Source: Aliidongia dinghuensis
Lineage (GTDB): Bacteria; Pseudomonadota; Alphaproteobacteria; ATCC43930; CGMCC-115725
Assembly (NCBI RefSeq): GCF_014643535.1
Contig: NZ_BMJQ01000009.1
Location: forward strand, 186,001-250,000
DNA length: 64,000 nt
Direction: 5' to 3'
Part shown: positions 29,591 to 37,943 of the stretch, one piece after another
How positions within the stretch are numbered: position 1 is the first letter of the stretch
Layout of the letters: each line of letters begins with the position of its first letter
The notes under the pieces: generated by a model
What the model saw: only the letters and a program-made list of their open reading frames with translations
What the model was told of the DNA's origin: nothing
Database searches by the model: none
Program-made: the position numbers and the translations under genes

Positions 29591-30871
29591 ATGATCGACA
29601 CGCCAATCATCTCCGTCATCGGCCTCGGCTATGTCGGCCTGCCGCTCGCAGTGGCGCTCGCCCGGTACTACCGCGTCATCGGCTTCGACATCGATCCGGA
29701 ACGCGTTGCCGCGATCCGGCGCGGCGAGGACCGGACCGGTGAGGTCGAGCCCGGCGCCCTCGTCGAGAGCGCGCTCGAGGTGACGGCGAAGCCGGAGCGG
29801 CTCGCCGACGCAACCGTGCATATCGTCACGGTGCCGACGCCGGTCACGGCGACGAACGAGCCGGACCTACAGGCGCTCTTCGCCGCCTGTGCCACGGTCG
29901 GCCGGGCGCTCAGGCCAGGTGCTGTCGTGGTATTCGAGAGCACGGTCTATCCGGGCGTCACCGAAGACCTGTGCGGCCCCACGCTGGAACGCGCGTCCGG
30001 GCTCAAGGCAGGGCGGGATTTCTTCCTCGGCTATTCGCCCGAGCGGATCAATCCGGGCGATCGGGTTCACACCGTCGACCGGATCACCAAGGTCGTGGCG
30101 GGGCAGACGCCGGAAATCGCCCACGAACTCGCGCGGATCTACGGCCGCATCACGTCCGGCGGCACCTTCATCGCCGCCTCGATCCGTACCGCCGAGGCGG
30201 CCAAGGCGATCGAGAACGCGCAGCGCGACCTCAACATCGCCTTCATCAACGAAGTGACGATGATCTTCAACCGGCTGGGCTTGAGCGTCCACGACGTGCT
30301 CGAGGCCGCGCAGACGAAGTGGAATTTCCTGCCGTTCAAGCCCGGCCTGGTCGGCGGCCATTGCATCGGCGTCGATCCGTATTACCTCGCCCATTGTGCG
30401 CAAGCAGCCGGCCACGAGCCCGAGATCATCCTGGCTGGCCGGCGCATCAACGACGGCATGGCGTCCTATGTCGCCGGCGCGATCCTGGCGGCGCTCGAGG
30501 CGCCGGCCGGCACCGCGCCGCGAATCCTGGTGCTGGGCGTGACCTTCAAGGAGGACGTGCCGGACCTCCGGAACTCCAAGGTCGCCGATCTCATCGCCAC
30601 GCTCAGGTCCGCCGGCGCCGAGGTCGCGGCGCACGACCCGCTGGCCGACCCGGCCGAGGCCAAGGCACTCTACGGCATCGATCTCGAACCGGATCTGGAC
30701 GAGATCCGCGGCTTCGACGCACTGGTCGCGGCGGTGCCGCATCAGGCCTATCGCGACATGGCGGCGGTGCGCTTGGCCGACCTCGTGCGACCGGGCGGCC
30801 TCGTCGCGGACATGAAGGGCATCTGGCGGACGCGCGCGCTGCCGGGCACGCTCCGCCGCTGGCAGCTCTGA
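29591..30871 (+). CDS. UDP-N-acetylhexosamine 6-dehydrogenase (TviB/WbpO-like)
   Basis: 426 residues. Two-step oxidation of a UDP-sugar at C6 to the uronate. N-terminal Rossmann VIGLGYVGLPLAVALA, YSPERINPGD, KAIENAQRDLNIAFINEV, catalytic Cys258 in GGHCIGVDPYYLAH, and LGVTFKEDVPDLRNSK. The ENAQRD and GVDPYYL forms place it with the Vi-antigen TviB/WbpO group acting on UDP-GlcNAc or UDP-GalNAc, rather than with UDP-glucose dehydrogenases. Last gene of the gmhA operon; it ends five bases from a convergent gene. Confidence 0.9.
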   Translation: MIDTPIISVIGLGYVGLPLAVALARYYRVIGFDIDPERVAAIRRGEDRTGEVEPGALVESALEVTAKPERLADATVHIVTVPTPVTATNEPDLQALFAACATVGRALRPGAVVVFESTVYPGVTEDLCGPTLERASGLKAGRDFFLGYSPERINPGDRVHTVDRITKVVAGQTPEIAHELARIYGRITSGGTFIAASIRTAEAAKAIENAQRDLNIAFINEVTMIFNRLGLSVHDVLEAAQTKWNFLPFKPGLVGGHCIGVDPYYLAHCAQAAGHEPEIILAGRRINDGMASYVAGAILAALEAPAGTAPRILVLGVTFKEDVPDLRNSKVADLIATLRSAGAEVAAHDPLADPAEAKALYGIDLEPDLDEIRGFDALVAAVPHQAYRDMAAVRLADLVRPGGLVADMKGIWRTRALPGTLRRWQL

Positions 30872-30875
30872 GCCC

Positions 30876-31397
30876 TCACTCCGGCGTGGGCAGGGGCTTC
30901 GTCTCAGGCGCCGGCGCCGGCGGCGGCGACACGATGGTCACGGCACGGCGGCTGAGATCGACCAGGTAGCGCGTCCCCGCCTCGTCCTCGATCGCGAGCG
31001 CATCCCGGTCCGGGACCAGCGACAAGCGCTTGAAGTAGCGGTTGAAGGTCGGCAGCCCTGGTATGTTCTGCGGCGCCACCTGATAGATCTTGAGGATCCA
31101 GAGCCGCGCGCCGTTCGTCGTGTCAGTCGCCATCAGATAGCCGCTCAACGGATCGCCGCCGTGCTGGGCGCTGTCCAGGTCCTGTTCGTAGCGGATCCCC
31201 TTGTAGAACACCGGCGGCACGACGGGCGGCGCCGGCCGGCTCGCCTCGGGCGGATGGGTCATCTGTACCTCCCTGTCGGCGGCGGCAGGGCCGCTCGGCC
31301 GATCGTTCGAACCATAGGCCCGGCCATGGTCGCCGGTCGCGGCGCTTCCCAGCGCGAGCACAGCGACCGCCACGCTGACCAAGGGCAACCGCCTCAC
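30876..31397 (-). CDS. Hypothetical protein, possibly exported
   Basis: 173 residues from a GTG that overlaps the stop of the metallopeptidase gene by four bases. This start gives a signal-like N-terminus (RRLPLVSVAVAVLALGSA). An alternative ATG at 31262 has a very good GGAGG site and would give a 128-residue cytoplasmic protein. The conserved-looking core includes GIRYEQDLDSAQHG, SGYLMATDTTNGARLWILKI and a proline-rich tail. No family recognised. Its tight coupling to the aspzincin-like gene suggests a partner or accessory protein. Confidence 0.6.
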   Translation of the reverse strand: MRRLPLVSVAVAVLALGSAATGDHGRAYGSNDRPSGPAAADREVQMTHPPEASRPAPPVVPPVFYKGIRYEQDLDSAQHGGDPLSGYLMATDTTNGARLWILKIYQVAPQNIPGLPTFNRYFKRLSLVPDRDALAIEDEAGTRYLVDLSRRAVTIVSPPPAPAPETKPLPTPE

Positions 31398-32515
31398 CGG
31401 ATCCGGAGCGCCATTCTGCGCTCGCCCTCGGTCAGCGCAGCAGCGCAATCCGCGGCGAAGAACGCCCAGCTGTCGGCGTTGCGGATCGCCGCACTGCCCG
31501 GAAAGCCGCGGTGCGGCCCGATGCCGTAGTGGGCGTAGCGGAAGTCGCCGATATTGACGTCCTCGGTCGCTGAGACGAGATGGCTCAGCTCATGGACGAT
31601 GATGCGCGTCCAGTTCTTCTGGCCGTGAACGATGCCGCCCTCGTCCTTCTTGAAGAAGGATTGCTCGATATAGACGACGTCGAGCCCCTCGCCGAAGCCG
31701 GAGAAGGTGAAGGCCTCCGAGTCGCGATAATCGACATCGCCCGGCGCCGTAGCGCCGCGCAGCGATACCCAGTCCGTCAGGATGAAGCGGCCCTTGTTGA
31801 GACAGGCGATGATCGCCTTGAAGCCGAATGTCAGGGTGCCGATGAACTGGTCGAGCTCTTTATCCGTCGTGCCCGGGTCGGCGAACCAGCGCTTGACCAG
31901 CTCGCGCGCGGTCTCCCGCAGGCGGCTGCGCTTCGCATCTGGGCTGCCCGCGTCGGCCAGGACCATCGCCGTCCGGTGACACCAGGCCAGCGCCTGCTGG
32001 GTCGCCGACGCGAGATACTTCTTCTGCGTCTCCGAGAAGATCTCGTTGTCGGTGTCGAGGATCCGTTCGACCGCGTCGCGCGTCGTCGTGAACTGATTGA
32101 TGTGGTGCGATGCCCAGTCGTGGAACTCCCGCGGCAGGGAGTGAACCCACACCGTCTGGCTGCCCGACTTCTTCACGAGGTAGACATGGCGCAGGAACTT
32201 GAGCGCCGCCGCGCGCATCTTGGAGGCGTCGTCGAGCACGGTTGCGTTCGGCCGGTCGCTCCAAGCCTTGACCGCCTGCAGGATCCCCTGGCTTTCGGGA
32301 ATGGCATGATGGCCGATGAATTTCGCGGCGCCCTGCTGGACCTTCTTGCGCAGCTTGTCCAGGCTGTCGGCCCGCCCGGCGTCGAAGCCGGTTGTCGTCA
32401 TGAGCTCATAGAGCGCTGTGACGAGATCCTGCCAGCCCGACTCGAACGCGCCGTTGTTCTGCAACCAAGCGCGCGCATAATCGTATTGGACCTTGAATTT
32501 CTTATCCCAGTCCAC
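31394..32515 (-). CDS. Aspzincin (M35-like) zinc metallo-endopeptidase domain protein
   Basis: 373 residues without signal peptide or membrane helix. Residues 1 to about 240 are helical and unrecognised. The C-terminal part has the zinc motif VHELSHLVSATED (His308, Glu309, His312) with downstream Asp/Tyr-rich DVNIGDFRYAHYG and NADSWAFFAADCA, the pattern of deuterolysin / lysine-specific (M35-like) peptidases. Such domains in bacteria are often in secreted toxins or effectors; here export would need a non-Sec route. It is coupled to the small gene downstream. The function is inferred from motifs only. Confidence 0.75.
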   Translation of the reverse strand: MDWDKKFKVQYDYARAWLQNNGAFESGWQDLVTALYELMTTTGFDAGRADSLDKLRKKVQQGAAKFIGHHAIPESQGILQAVKAWSDRPNATVLDDASKMRAAALKFLRHVYLVKKSGSQTVWVHSLPREFHDWASHHINQFTTTRDAVERILDTDNEIFSETQKKYLASATQQALAWCHRTAMVLADAGSPDAKRSRLRETARELVKRWFADPGTTDKELDQFIGTLTFGFKAIIACLNKGRFILTDWVSLRGATAPGDVDYRDSEAFTFSGFGEGLDVVYIEQSFFKKDEGGIVHGQKNWTRIIVHELSHLVSATEDVNIGDFRYAHYGIGPHRGFPGSAAIRNADSWAFFAADCAAALTEGERRMALRIR

Positions 32516-32615
32516 GCCACCCTCGCTTCCCGGGACGAGGCGCCCCCGCCGTCGAGCCTATTGAGCCGGCGCCCAATGCTCAAGCGCGCATGTGTCTACC
32601 GAAGCCGGTGGCGGG

Positions 32616-34100
32616 TCAGTGGGCGCCGTTCCGCATCAGGACGACGCGGACCGTCTTGAACAGGATGACGATGTCGAGCCAGATCGACCAGTTGCGGACA
32701 TACCATTCGTCATAGGTCGCCCGATCGAAAAAGCTGGTCGAGCTGCGGCCGCTCACCTGCCACAGGCCCGTGATGCCGGGCCGCATCCGCCCGTAGAGGG
32801 CCAAGTTACCTTCGTAGGCATCGATCTCCCGTTCCAGGATCGGCCGAGGGCCAACGATGCTCATATCGCCGCGCAGCACGTTGAAGAGCTGCGGCAGTTC
32901 GTCGATGCTGGAGCGGCGGATCCAGGCGCCGACCCCCGTCACGCGCGGGTCCTTCGCCAGCTTGAAATTGTTCTCGACATAAGCCTGGTAGAGATCCGGG
33001 TTCTTCTCGCCCCATTCCGCCAGGATCGTATCGGCGTTGTTAACCATGCTGCGGAACTTGTAGAACTTGAAGGGCTTGATGCCCCGGCCGATCCGCTCCT
33101 GCGAATAGATGATCGGCGCGCCGTCACCGGACCAGATCAATGCCGCGACGATGATGAGAAGCGGCGCGAAGACGATGAGGGCCGCCGCCGCCAGAATCAC
33201 GTCGAGGCTGCGCTTCATCGCCCGCACGAAAACCGTGCGGGCCACGCTCAGATGAATGAAGATGAAGTCCCGGCCCATCACATGATGGATGTGCGAATAA
33301 TCGGCCGGTACGCCGCGCAGGTTCGGCACCACGACGCAACCGTCGAAATTCTCGGAAATGCGATCGACCAGCGGCCCGAGGTTGCCCCGGTTGTCGTCGA
33401 GCGCGATATAGACCGTGGCGTTGGCGAGCTTCTCCCGGTTCTCACGCGCGAAGAACTCTTCGACCTGCATCACCCGGCGAGTCGCGAGTTGATTGAGCAC
33501 CTCGGCGGACAGCTGCTTTTTGTCAGGCGCCACGTAGCCGATGATCTTGATCAGCATGAAGCGGTCGGTCAGCAACGTCTTCGTCACTGCCACGGCATTG
33601 GCGCTCGTGCCGTAGATGACAACCGGCCGGCGCACGCCCAGCGCGACGAGTATCTGACGATAGAGGATCCGGAAAAGCACCAGCGTCCCGATCACAATCG
33701 CCCAGCTGAGGATCAGGTCGTAGAGCCGCGCGTCACGCCCGATGAACAATACCGAGAAAATCACGTCCAGAAAAACAAAATACAATAATATGCCAATTGC
33801 CTCGCGCGTTTCTTTAAGAAAGTAGACGCTGGACGCATAACCTAGTTTAAATTGATAAAATATCACATAAAGAATCGCGTAAATCAGCATGCCGCTCGAG
33901 GCACTGCTTCTGATGTACTGAAGTGCTGAAAATTTATACTCGCCAGATAAATACAAGCTGTAGAGTACAAACGCGGTGCCGAAGGCGAGCATGTCAACGA
34001 GCGACTGAGCGTAGCGGCCCATCCAATGCCGCGCGTAATCACGCTTGCAGCCGTCGAAGCTCGATAGTGCTAACGGTACACTTAAACTGTTACCAGGCAT
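32616..34100 (-). CDS. Undecaprenyl-phosphate sugar phosphotransferase (WbaP-like)
   Basis: 494 residues. An N-terminal half with about five membrane helices and a CoA-binding-like domain ([19 protein letters not shown]) precedes a C-terminal bacterial sugar-transferase domain: [63 protein letters not shown] and [15 protein letters not shown]. It transfers a sugar-1-phosphate to undecaprenyl phosphate, starting repeat-unit synthesis. Length and layout match WbaP/WcaJ. It is transcribed alone; its 5' end and upstream region are clearly more A/T-rich than neighbouring DNA. Confidence 0.93.
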   Translation of the reverse strand: MPGNSLSVPLALSSFDGCKRDYARHWMGRYAQSLVDMLAFGTAFVLYSLYLSGEYKFSALQYIRSSASSGMLIYAILYVIFYQFKLGYASSVYFLKETREAIGILLYFVFLDVIFSVLFIGRDARLYDLILSWAIVIGTLVLFRILYRQILVALGVRRPVVIYGTSANAVAVTKTLLTDRFMLIKIIGYVAPDKKQLSAEVLNQLATRRVMQVEEFFARENREKLANATVYIALDDNRGNLGPLVDRISENFDGCVVVPNLRGVPADYSHIHHVMGRDFIFIHLSVARTVFVRAMKRSLDVILAAAALIVFAPLLIIVAALIWSGDGAPIIYSQERIGRGIKPFKFYKFRSMVNNADTILAEWGEKNPDLYQAYVENNFKLAKDPRVTGVGAWIRRSSIDELPQLFNVLRGDMSIVGPRPILEREIDAYEGNLALYGRMRPGITGLWQVSGRSSTSFFDRATYDEWYVRNWSIWLDIVILFKTVRVVLMRNGAH

Positions 34101-34402
34101 ATCCAGCAGGCCCCGAAATGTCCCTATGGAGTACTTTTATTCAAATAAGCCGAACGTGAACGCGAACCGGTTAGCGGAGTTCGCGAATTAACCTGACGCC
34201 GCTTCTGCCCATTGCCGGGTAGGAATCGAAGAATCTTGCTGCTTTGCGGAAATCGCGATGAAGAACGGAGCCGCGCGAGAAGCACGGGGCTACTAATAGG
34301 TGCATCGGGGGATCATACCAAAGCTTTTGTGGCAAGCTGCCAACTTATAGGTGCAGCCGGCGAAACTTTTCTCAAAGCGTGCCTCGGCAGGCACATGGGG
34401 TA
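34101..34402. promoter_or_regulatory. A/T-enriched upstream region of the WbaP-like gene
   Basis: About 300 bases without a gene. ATAGGTGCA occurs twice in the same orientation (34296-34304 and 34347-34355), 51 bases apart, roughly five helical turns. It probably contains the promoter of the sugar transferase; no specific -35/-10 assigned. Confidence 0.35.
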
Positions 34403-34897
34403 TCAGGGAACGCGGGCCAAGTGGCGCAGCAGCACGTCGACCAGCCGGCTGCAGCCGGCGTCGTCCGCGGCGTCGAACCGGCCGGGGCGCGGGCTGTCCA
34501 GGTCGAGAACGCCCAGAATCGCGCCATCCCGGATCAACGGCACGACGAGTTCGGAGCGCGAGGCGGCGTCGCAGGCGATATGGCCGGGAAATTGGTCGAC
34601 GTCCTCGACCAGCACGCTCCTGCCCTGCTGGACGGCGGTGCCGCAGACGCCCTTGCCGACGGCGATGCGGACGCAAGCCGGCTTGCCCTGGAACGGCCCC
34701 AGCACCAACTCGCCGTCGCGCATCAGATAGAACCCGGCCCAGTTGAGCTCGTCGAGCCCGTCCATGACGAGCGCCGACATGTTGGCGAGGTTGGCAATGG
34801 GATCGGGTTCGCCCGCGAGCAACGCGTCCAGCGCCTCGGCCAGCTCGACATAGCGCTCCGCCTTGCTTGCGGCGGTCGAATTCTTCGCGACGTACAT
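34403..34897 (-). CDS. msrC: Free methionine-(R)-sulfoxide reductase (GAF domain, fRMsr)
   Basis: 164-residue single GAF domain. It reduces free L-methionine-(R)-sulfoxide. The three family cysteines are present: Cys75 (GKPACVRI), Cys85 (GKGVCGTA) and Cys109 (GHIACDAASRSELVVP), with NWAGFYL and LGVLDLDSP framing the GAF fold. Length is normal. The gene stands alone; regulation is not evident. Confidence 0.92.
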   Translation of the reverse strand: MYVAKNSTAASKAERYVELAEALDALLAGEPDPIANLANMSALVMDGLDELNWAGFYLMRDGELVLGPFQGKPACVRIAVGKGVCGTAVQQGRSVLVEDVDQFPGHIACDAASRSELVVPLIRDGAILGVLDLDSPRPGRFDAADDAGCSRLVDVLLRHLARVP

Positions 34898-35035
34898 GCT
34901 CTCACCCTCCCCTCAGCGGCCGCCCTCGATGTCGGCCACAGCGGCGCCATCGACATGGATGGCCGCCGTCGGGGTGATAGATCGTCTCGCCGGTCGGCGC
35001 AATCGGCCGATCGCGATCTGCGTTTCGGCTTGTCG

Positions 35036-35578
35036 TCAGGCGTGCCGGGCGTTTTTGACCGTCAATTCGGCGCCGGGAAAATCTCGCGTCACGATGCGGC
35101 GCTCGACCTCTTCCTGCAGGCGGCGCTTCAGCCCCAGCGCGAAGAACAGCTCGGCGGTGAGGAAAATCGGCGAGACCAGCGTCTGGAACAGGTTGCTCGT
35201 CAGCGCCGGCTTGTTGCCCTCGAACCAATGACCGATCAGCTGCACGATCCAGCCGGCAACGAACACCGCCGCGGCGATGCCGAGCGCGGGGCCGGAGCCG
35301 AGGGCCGCGACCGAGGCCGCGGCCCAGAGCAGCGGCACGAACAGCACCGCCATGGCGAGGCCGATCGCAAGGTCGAGCTTCAGGTAATAGAGCGCCATCA
35401 CCGTCGCCCAGATCACGGCCGGCGTGACGCCGAACCCGCCGATCGCGATCTCGTTCAGCGACAGGGGGATGAGGATCGCGAAGATGATCGAAGGCACGCC
35501 TATGAAATGGGTCATGCGGTTGCGCGGATCGCGGTGATAGCAGCCGTAGAAGGCCATATGTTCGGCAAGCGTCTTCAT
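35036..35578 (-). CDS. Mpo1/DUF962 family membrane protein
   Basis: 180 residues with about four membrane helices. The family hallmark, histidines in the first third, is seen in FYGCYHRDPRNRMTHFIGVP, and VQLIGHWFEGNKPALTSN follows later. The yeast homologue Mpo1 is an Fe-dependent dioxygenase for 2-hydroxy fatty acid alpha-oxidation; a bacterial equivalent is inference. The ATG overlaps the TetR stop by four bases, so the pair is an operon and the TetR protein probably controls it. Confidence 0.87.
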   Translation of the reverse strand: MKTLAEHMAFYGCYHRDPRNRMTHFIGVPSIIFAILIPLSLNEIAIGGFGVTPAVIWATVMALYYLKLDLAIGLAMAVLFVPLLWAAASVAALGSGPALGIAAAVFVAGWIVQLIGHWFEGNKPALTSNLFQTLVSPIFLTAELFFALGLKRRLQEEVERRIVTRDFPGAELTVKNARHA

Positions 35579-36231
35579 CTGACGGCTCCCAAAGGCGGAC
35601 CGCCGGCCGGGCGCCCGAGCGGCCGCTCGTGACGCGCCTGCAGGTAGTCGCGGGCAAGGCCGGTCCACAACCGGCGAAGCGGTGCCTGGCCGTCGGCGCT
35701 CTGGGCGAGCATCTCCTGCATCGCCATGCCGCGCAGCACGAACAGGGTGAGCGTCAGGAGATCGCCGCCGCCCGTCGCATCGGGGGTTGCCGAGCCCCAG
35801 GCGCTGCGGAAGCTTTCGATCAGGTCGACGAAGACGGGCCGGAGCCGGTCGGCGAGCGCCCGATCTGTGCGGCAGGCAACGACCAGCTCGAACAGCACGT
35901 CGCGATGGCGCCCACAGTAGAAGCGCTGCCAGACCTGCTCGATCAGCGCCATGAAACGATCCTCGTGCCCGTCGAGCGTCTCCGCCACCGTGCGCGCCGC
36001 TGCCGCCGCGTCCGCCATCATGGCCTCGGCCGCGGCGGCGATCAGGTCCTGCTTGCTCGAGAAATGATGCGCCCAGGCGCCGCGCGAGACGCCGGCGTGC
36101 GCCAGGATCACGCTCAGGGACGCGCCGTGGAAGCCCTCGGCCTGCAGGCAATCGAGCGTCGCCTCGACCAGAAGCGCGCGCATGTCGCGGCTCCGCTCCT
36201 CCTGGGTCCTGCTCACCGCGTTCGTCGCCAT
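35575..36231 (-). CDS. TetR family transcriptional regulator
   Basis: 218 residues. N-terminal helix-turn-helix: RALLVEATLDCLQAEGFHG, then SVILAHAGVSRGAWAHHFSSKQDLI, typical of TetR/AcrR. The ligand-binding part is divergent from known regulators. Translationally coupled to the Mpo1-like gene. A palindrome lies 18 bases upstream of the ATG, consistent with autoregulation. The ATG at 36231 is preferred to a TTG two codons earlier. Confidence 0.9.
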   Translation of the reverse strand: MATNAVSRTQEERSRDMRALLVEATLDCLQAEGFHGASLSVILAHAGVSRGAWAHHFSSKQDLIAAAAEAMMADAAAAARTVAETLDGHEDRFMALIEQVWQRFYCGRHRDVLFELVVACRTDRALADRLRPVFVDLIESFRSAWGSATPDATGGGDLLTLTLFVLRGMAMQEMLAQSADGQAPLRRLWTGLARDYLQARHERPLGRPAGGPPLGAVR

Positions 36232-36248
36232 GGCCAATCCGAAGAAAG

Positions 36249-36266
36249 AAACCGACCGATTGGTTT
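36249..36266. promoter_or_regulatory. Candidate TetR operator
   Basis: The 18-bp imperfect palindrome AAACCGACCGATTGGTTT (perfect outer arms AAACC/GGTTT) lies just ahead of the tetR-like gene. Its size, position and the ACCGACCG core resemble operators of TetR/AcrR-type repressors. Confidence 0.55.
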
Positions 36267-36310
36267 GTACGCCGGAAATCCAAAGAACTCAAGGGCGACG
36301 CGTGACGCCG

Positions 36311-36784
36311 TCAGTCCGCGCGCTTGTCGCGCATGATGCGCGCCTTCTCGCGGTTCCAGTCGCGCGCCTTCTCGGATTCGCGCTTGTCGTGCTTGTGCTT
36401 GCCGCGCGCCAGGCCGAGCTCGACCTTGGCGCGGCCGGTCTTGTTGAAATAGATCGACAGCGGCACGAGCGTCACGCCCTCGCGCTTGATGGCGCCCAGG
36501 AGCTTGTTCACTTCCTTGCGGTGCAACAGCAGCTTGCGCGGCCGGCGCGGCTCATGGTTGAAGCGCGAGGCGCCCTCGTATTCCGGAATATGGGCGTTGA
36601 CCAGGAACATCTCGCCGCCCTCTTCGCGCGCGAACGACTCGACGATGCTGGCGTGCCCTTTCCTGAGCGACTTCACCTCGGTGCCGACCAGCACGATGCC
36701 GCACTCGAGCGTGTCGTCGATGAAGTAATCGTGCCGCGCCTTGCGATTCTGGGCGACGAACTTGTCGGTCGGACGCAACGCCAC
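36311..36784 (-). CDS. smpB: SsrA-binding protein SmpB
   Basis: 157 residues, standard length. Binds tmRNA for trans-translation rescue of stalled ribosomes. Motifs: [48 protein letters not shown] and the basic C-terminal tail [20 protein letters not shown]. It uses a GTG start. 34 bases downstream of dapA and co-directional, a conserved alphaproteobacterial neighbourhood. Confidence 0.97.
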   Translation of the reverse strand: MALRPTDKFVAQNRKARHDYFIDDTLECGIVLVGTEVKSLRKGHASIVESFAREEGGEMFLVNAHIPEYEGASRFNHEPRRPRKLLLHRKEVNKLLGAIKREGVTLVPLSIYFNKTGRAKVELGLARGKHKHDKRESEKARDWNREKARIMRDKRAD

Positions 36785-36818
36785 GGGGCTGGTTCCTGAC
36801 GCTCTGCCGCTGGCCGGC

Positions 36819-37700
36819 TTAGTTCAGCAGGCCGGCTTGGCGCATCGCCGCCTCGATCCGCGCCTTGGACGCGGCCGCGGGCTCGACGAGCGGCAGACGC
36901 ACGCTGGGGGCGCTGCGGCCGAGGAGCGAGGCGGCATACTTCACGGGGCCCGGGCTGCTCTCGCAGAACATGGCATCGTGCACCGGCGCCAGACGCTCGT
37001 TGATCCGCTCCGCGGTCGCGAAATCGCCCGCGTCCCACGCCCGGTGCATCTCGGCCAGATCGCGCGGCGCGATGTTGGCGGTGACGGAAATGCAGCCGTG
37101 GCCGCCCTGGGCGCGGAAGGGCAGCGCCGTGATGTCCTCGCCCGAGAGCTGCCAGAAATCGCCCGGAATGGCGAGCTTGGTGCGGATCGGCCGGGCGAGG
37201 TCGGCGGTCGCGTCCTTGACGCCTGCAATGCGCGGCAGCTCTGCCAGGCGCTTCATGGTGTCGACCGACATGTCGACACCGGCGCGGCCGGGAATGTTGT
37301 AGATGACGAGCGGCAGGCCGGTCGCGTCGTGCAGCGCCCTGTAGTGCTGGTAGAGGCCTTCCTGGGTCGGCCGGTTGTAATAGGGCACGACGACGAGCGC
37401 CGCGTCGGCCCCCGCCTTCTCCGCGTGGCGCGTAAGCTCGATTGCCTCGGCCGTCGAGTTGGAGCCGGTGCCCGCCATGACCACGGCCTTGCCCTTGGCG
37501 ACCTCGATGCAGAGCTCGACCACGCGGCGATGCTCCTCGTGGCTCATGGTCGTCGATTCACCAGTGGTGCCGCATGGCACCAGCCCGTCCGTGCCCTCGG
37601 CGATCTGCCAGGCGACGAGATCCTGGAACGCGCGCTCGTCCACTTTGCCATCGGCCCGGAACGGGGTGATCAGCGCGACATAAGATCCGGTGAACTGCAT
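36819..37700 (-). CDS. dapA: 4-hydroxy-tetrahydrodipicolinate synthase
   Basis: 293-residue TIM barrel that condenses pyruvate and aspartate semialdehyde for lysine/diaminopimelate synthesis. Catalytic Schiff-base Lys162 (IAGVKDAT), Tyr134 (LVIYNIPGR), and the CGTTGES pyruvate-binding motif near 43-49. GGAGG lies 7 bases before the ATG, fixing the start. Divergent from the lytic transglycosylase gene and likely co-transcribed with smpB. Confidence 0.97.
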   Translation of the reverse strand: MQFTGSYVALITPFRADGKVDERAFQDLVAWQIAEGTDGLVPCGTTGESTTMSHEEHRRVVELCIEVAKGKAVVMAGTGSNSTAEAIELTRHAEKAGADAALVVVPYYNRPTQEGLYQHYRALHDATGLPLVIYNIPGRAGVDMSVDTMKRLAELPRIAGVKDATADLARPIRTKLAIPGDFWQLSGEDITALPFRAQGGHGCISVTANIAPRDLAEMHRAWDAGDFATAERINERLAPVHDAMFCESSPGPVKYAASLLGRSAPSVRLPLVEPAAASKARIEAAMRQAGLLN

Positions 37701-37943
37701 GGTCTTTCCTCCAGGCCGCCGTTCGGGGCGCCGGGCCGAAGCTCGGGATCGAAGCGGCCGTCTCCATTCTGGCCCGACCATAGCGAGCACGACACGTGGC
37801 CGCAACACACGCGGCAGATCGGGTCGCCTGCCCTGCCGCCCATGCAAGGCAGAGCCGGCAAATGGCACGCGAAACCGCGCAACGCCGCTTGGCGCGACCG
37901 GCCGTTCACCGGTAGAATAGGCGCCTCTCCAGGGGAGTGTTCC

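Noticed and set aside
34902..35657. Minus-strand 251-codon frame overlapping the Mpo1-like and TetR genes
   Set aside because: Lies in another frame of two well-supported genes and has low-complexity Arg-rich sequence.
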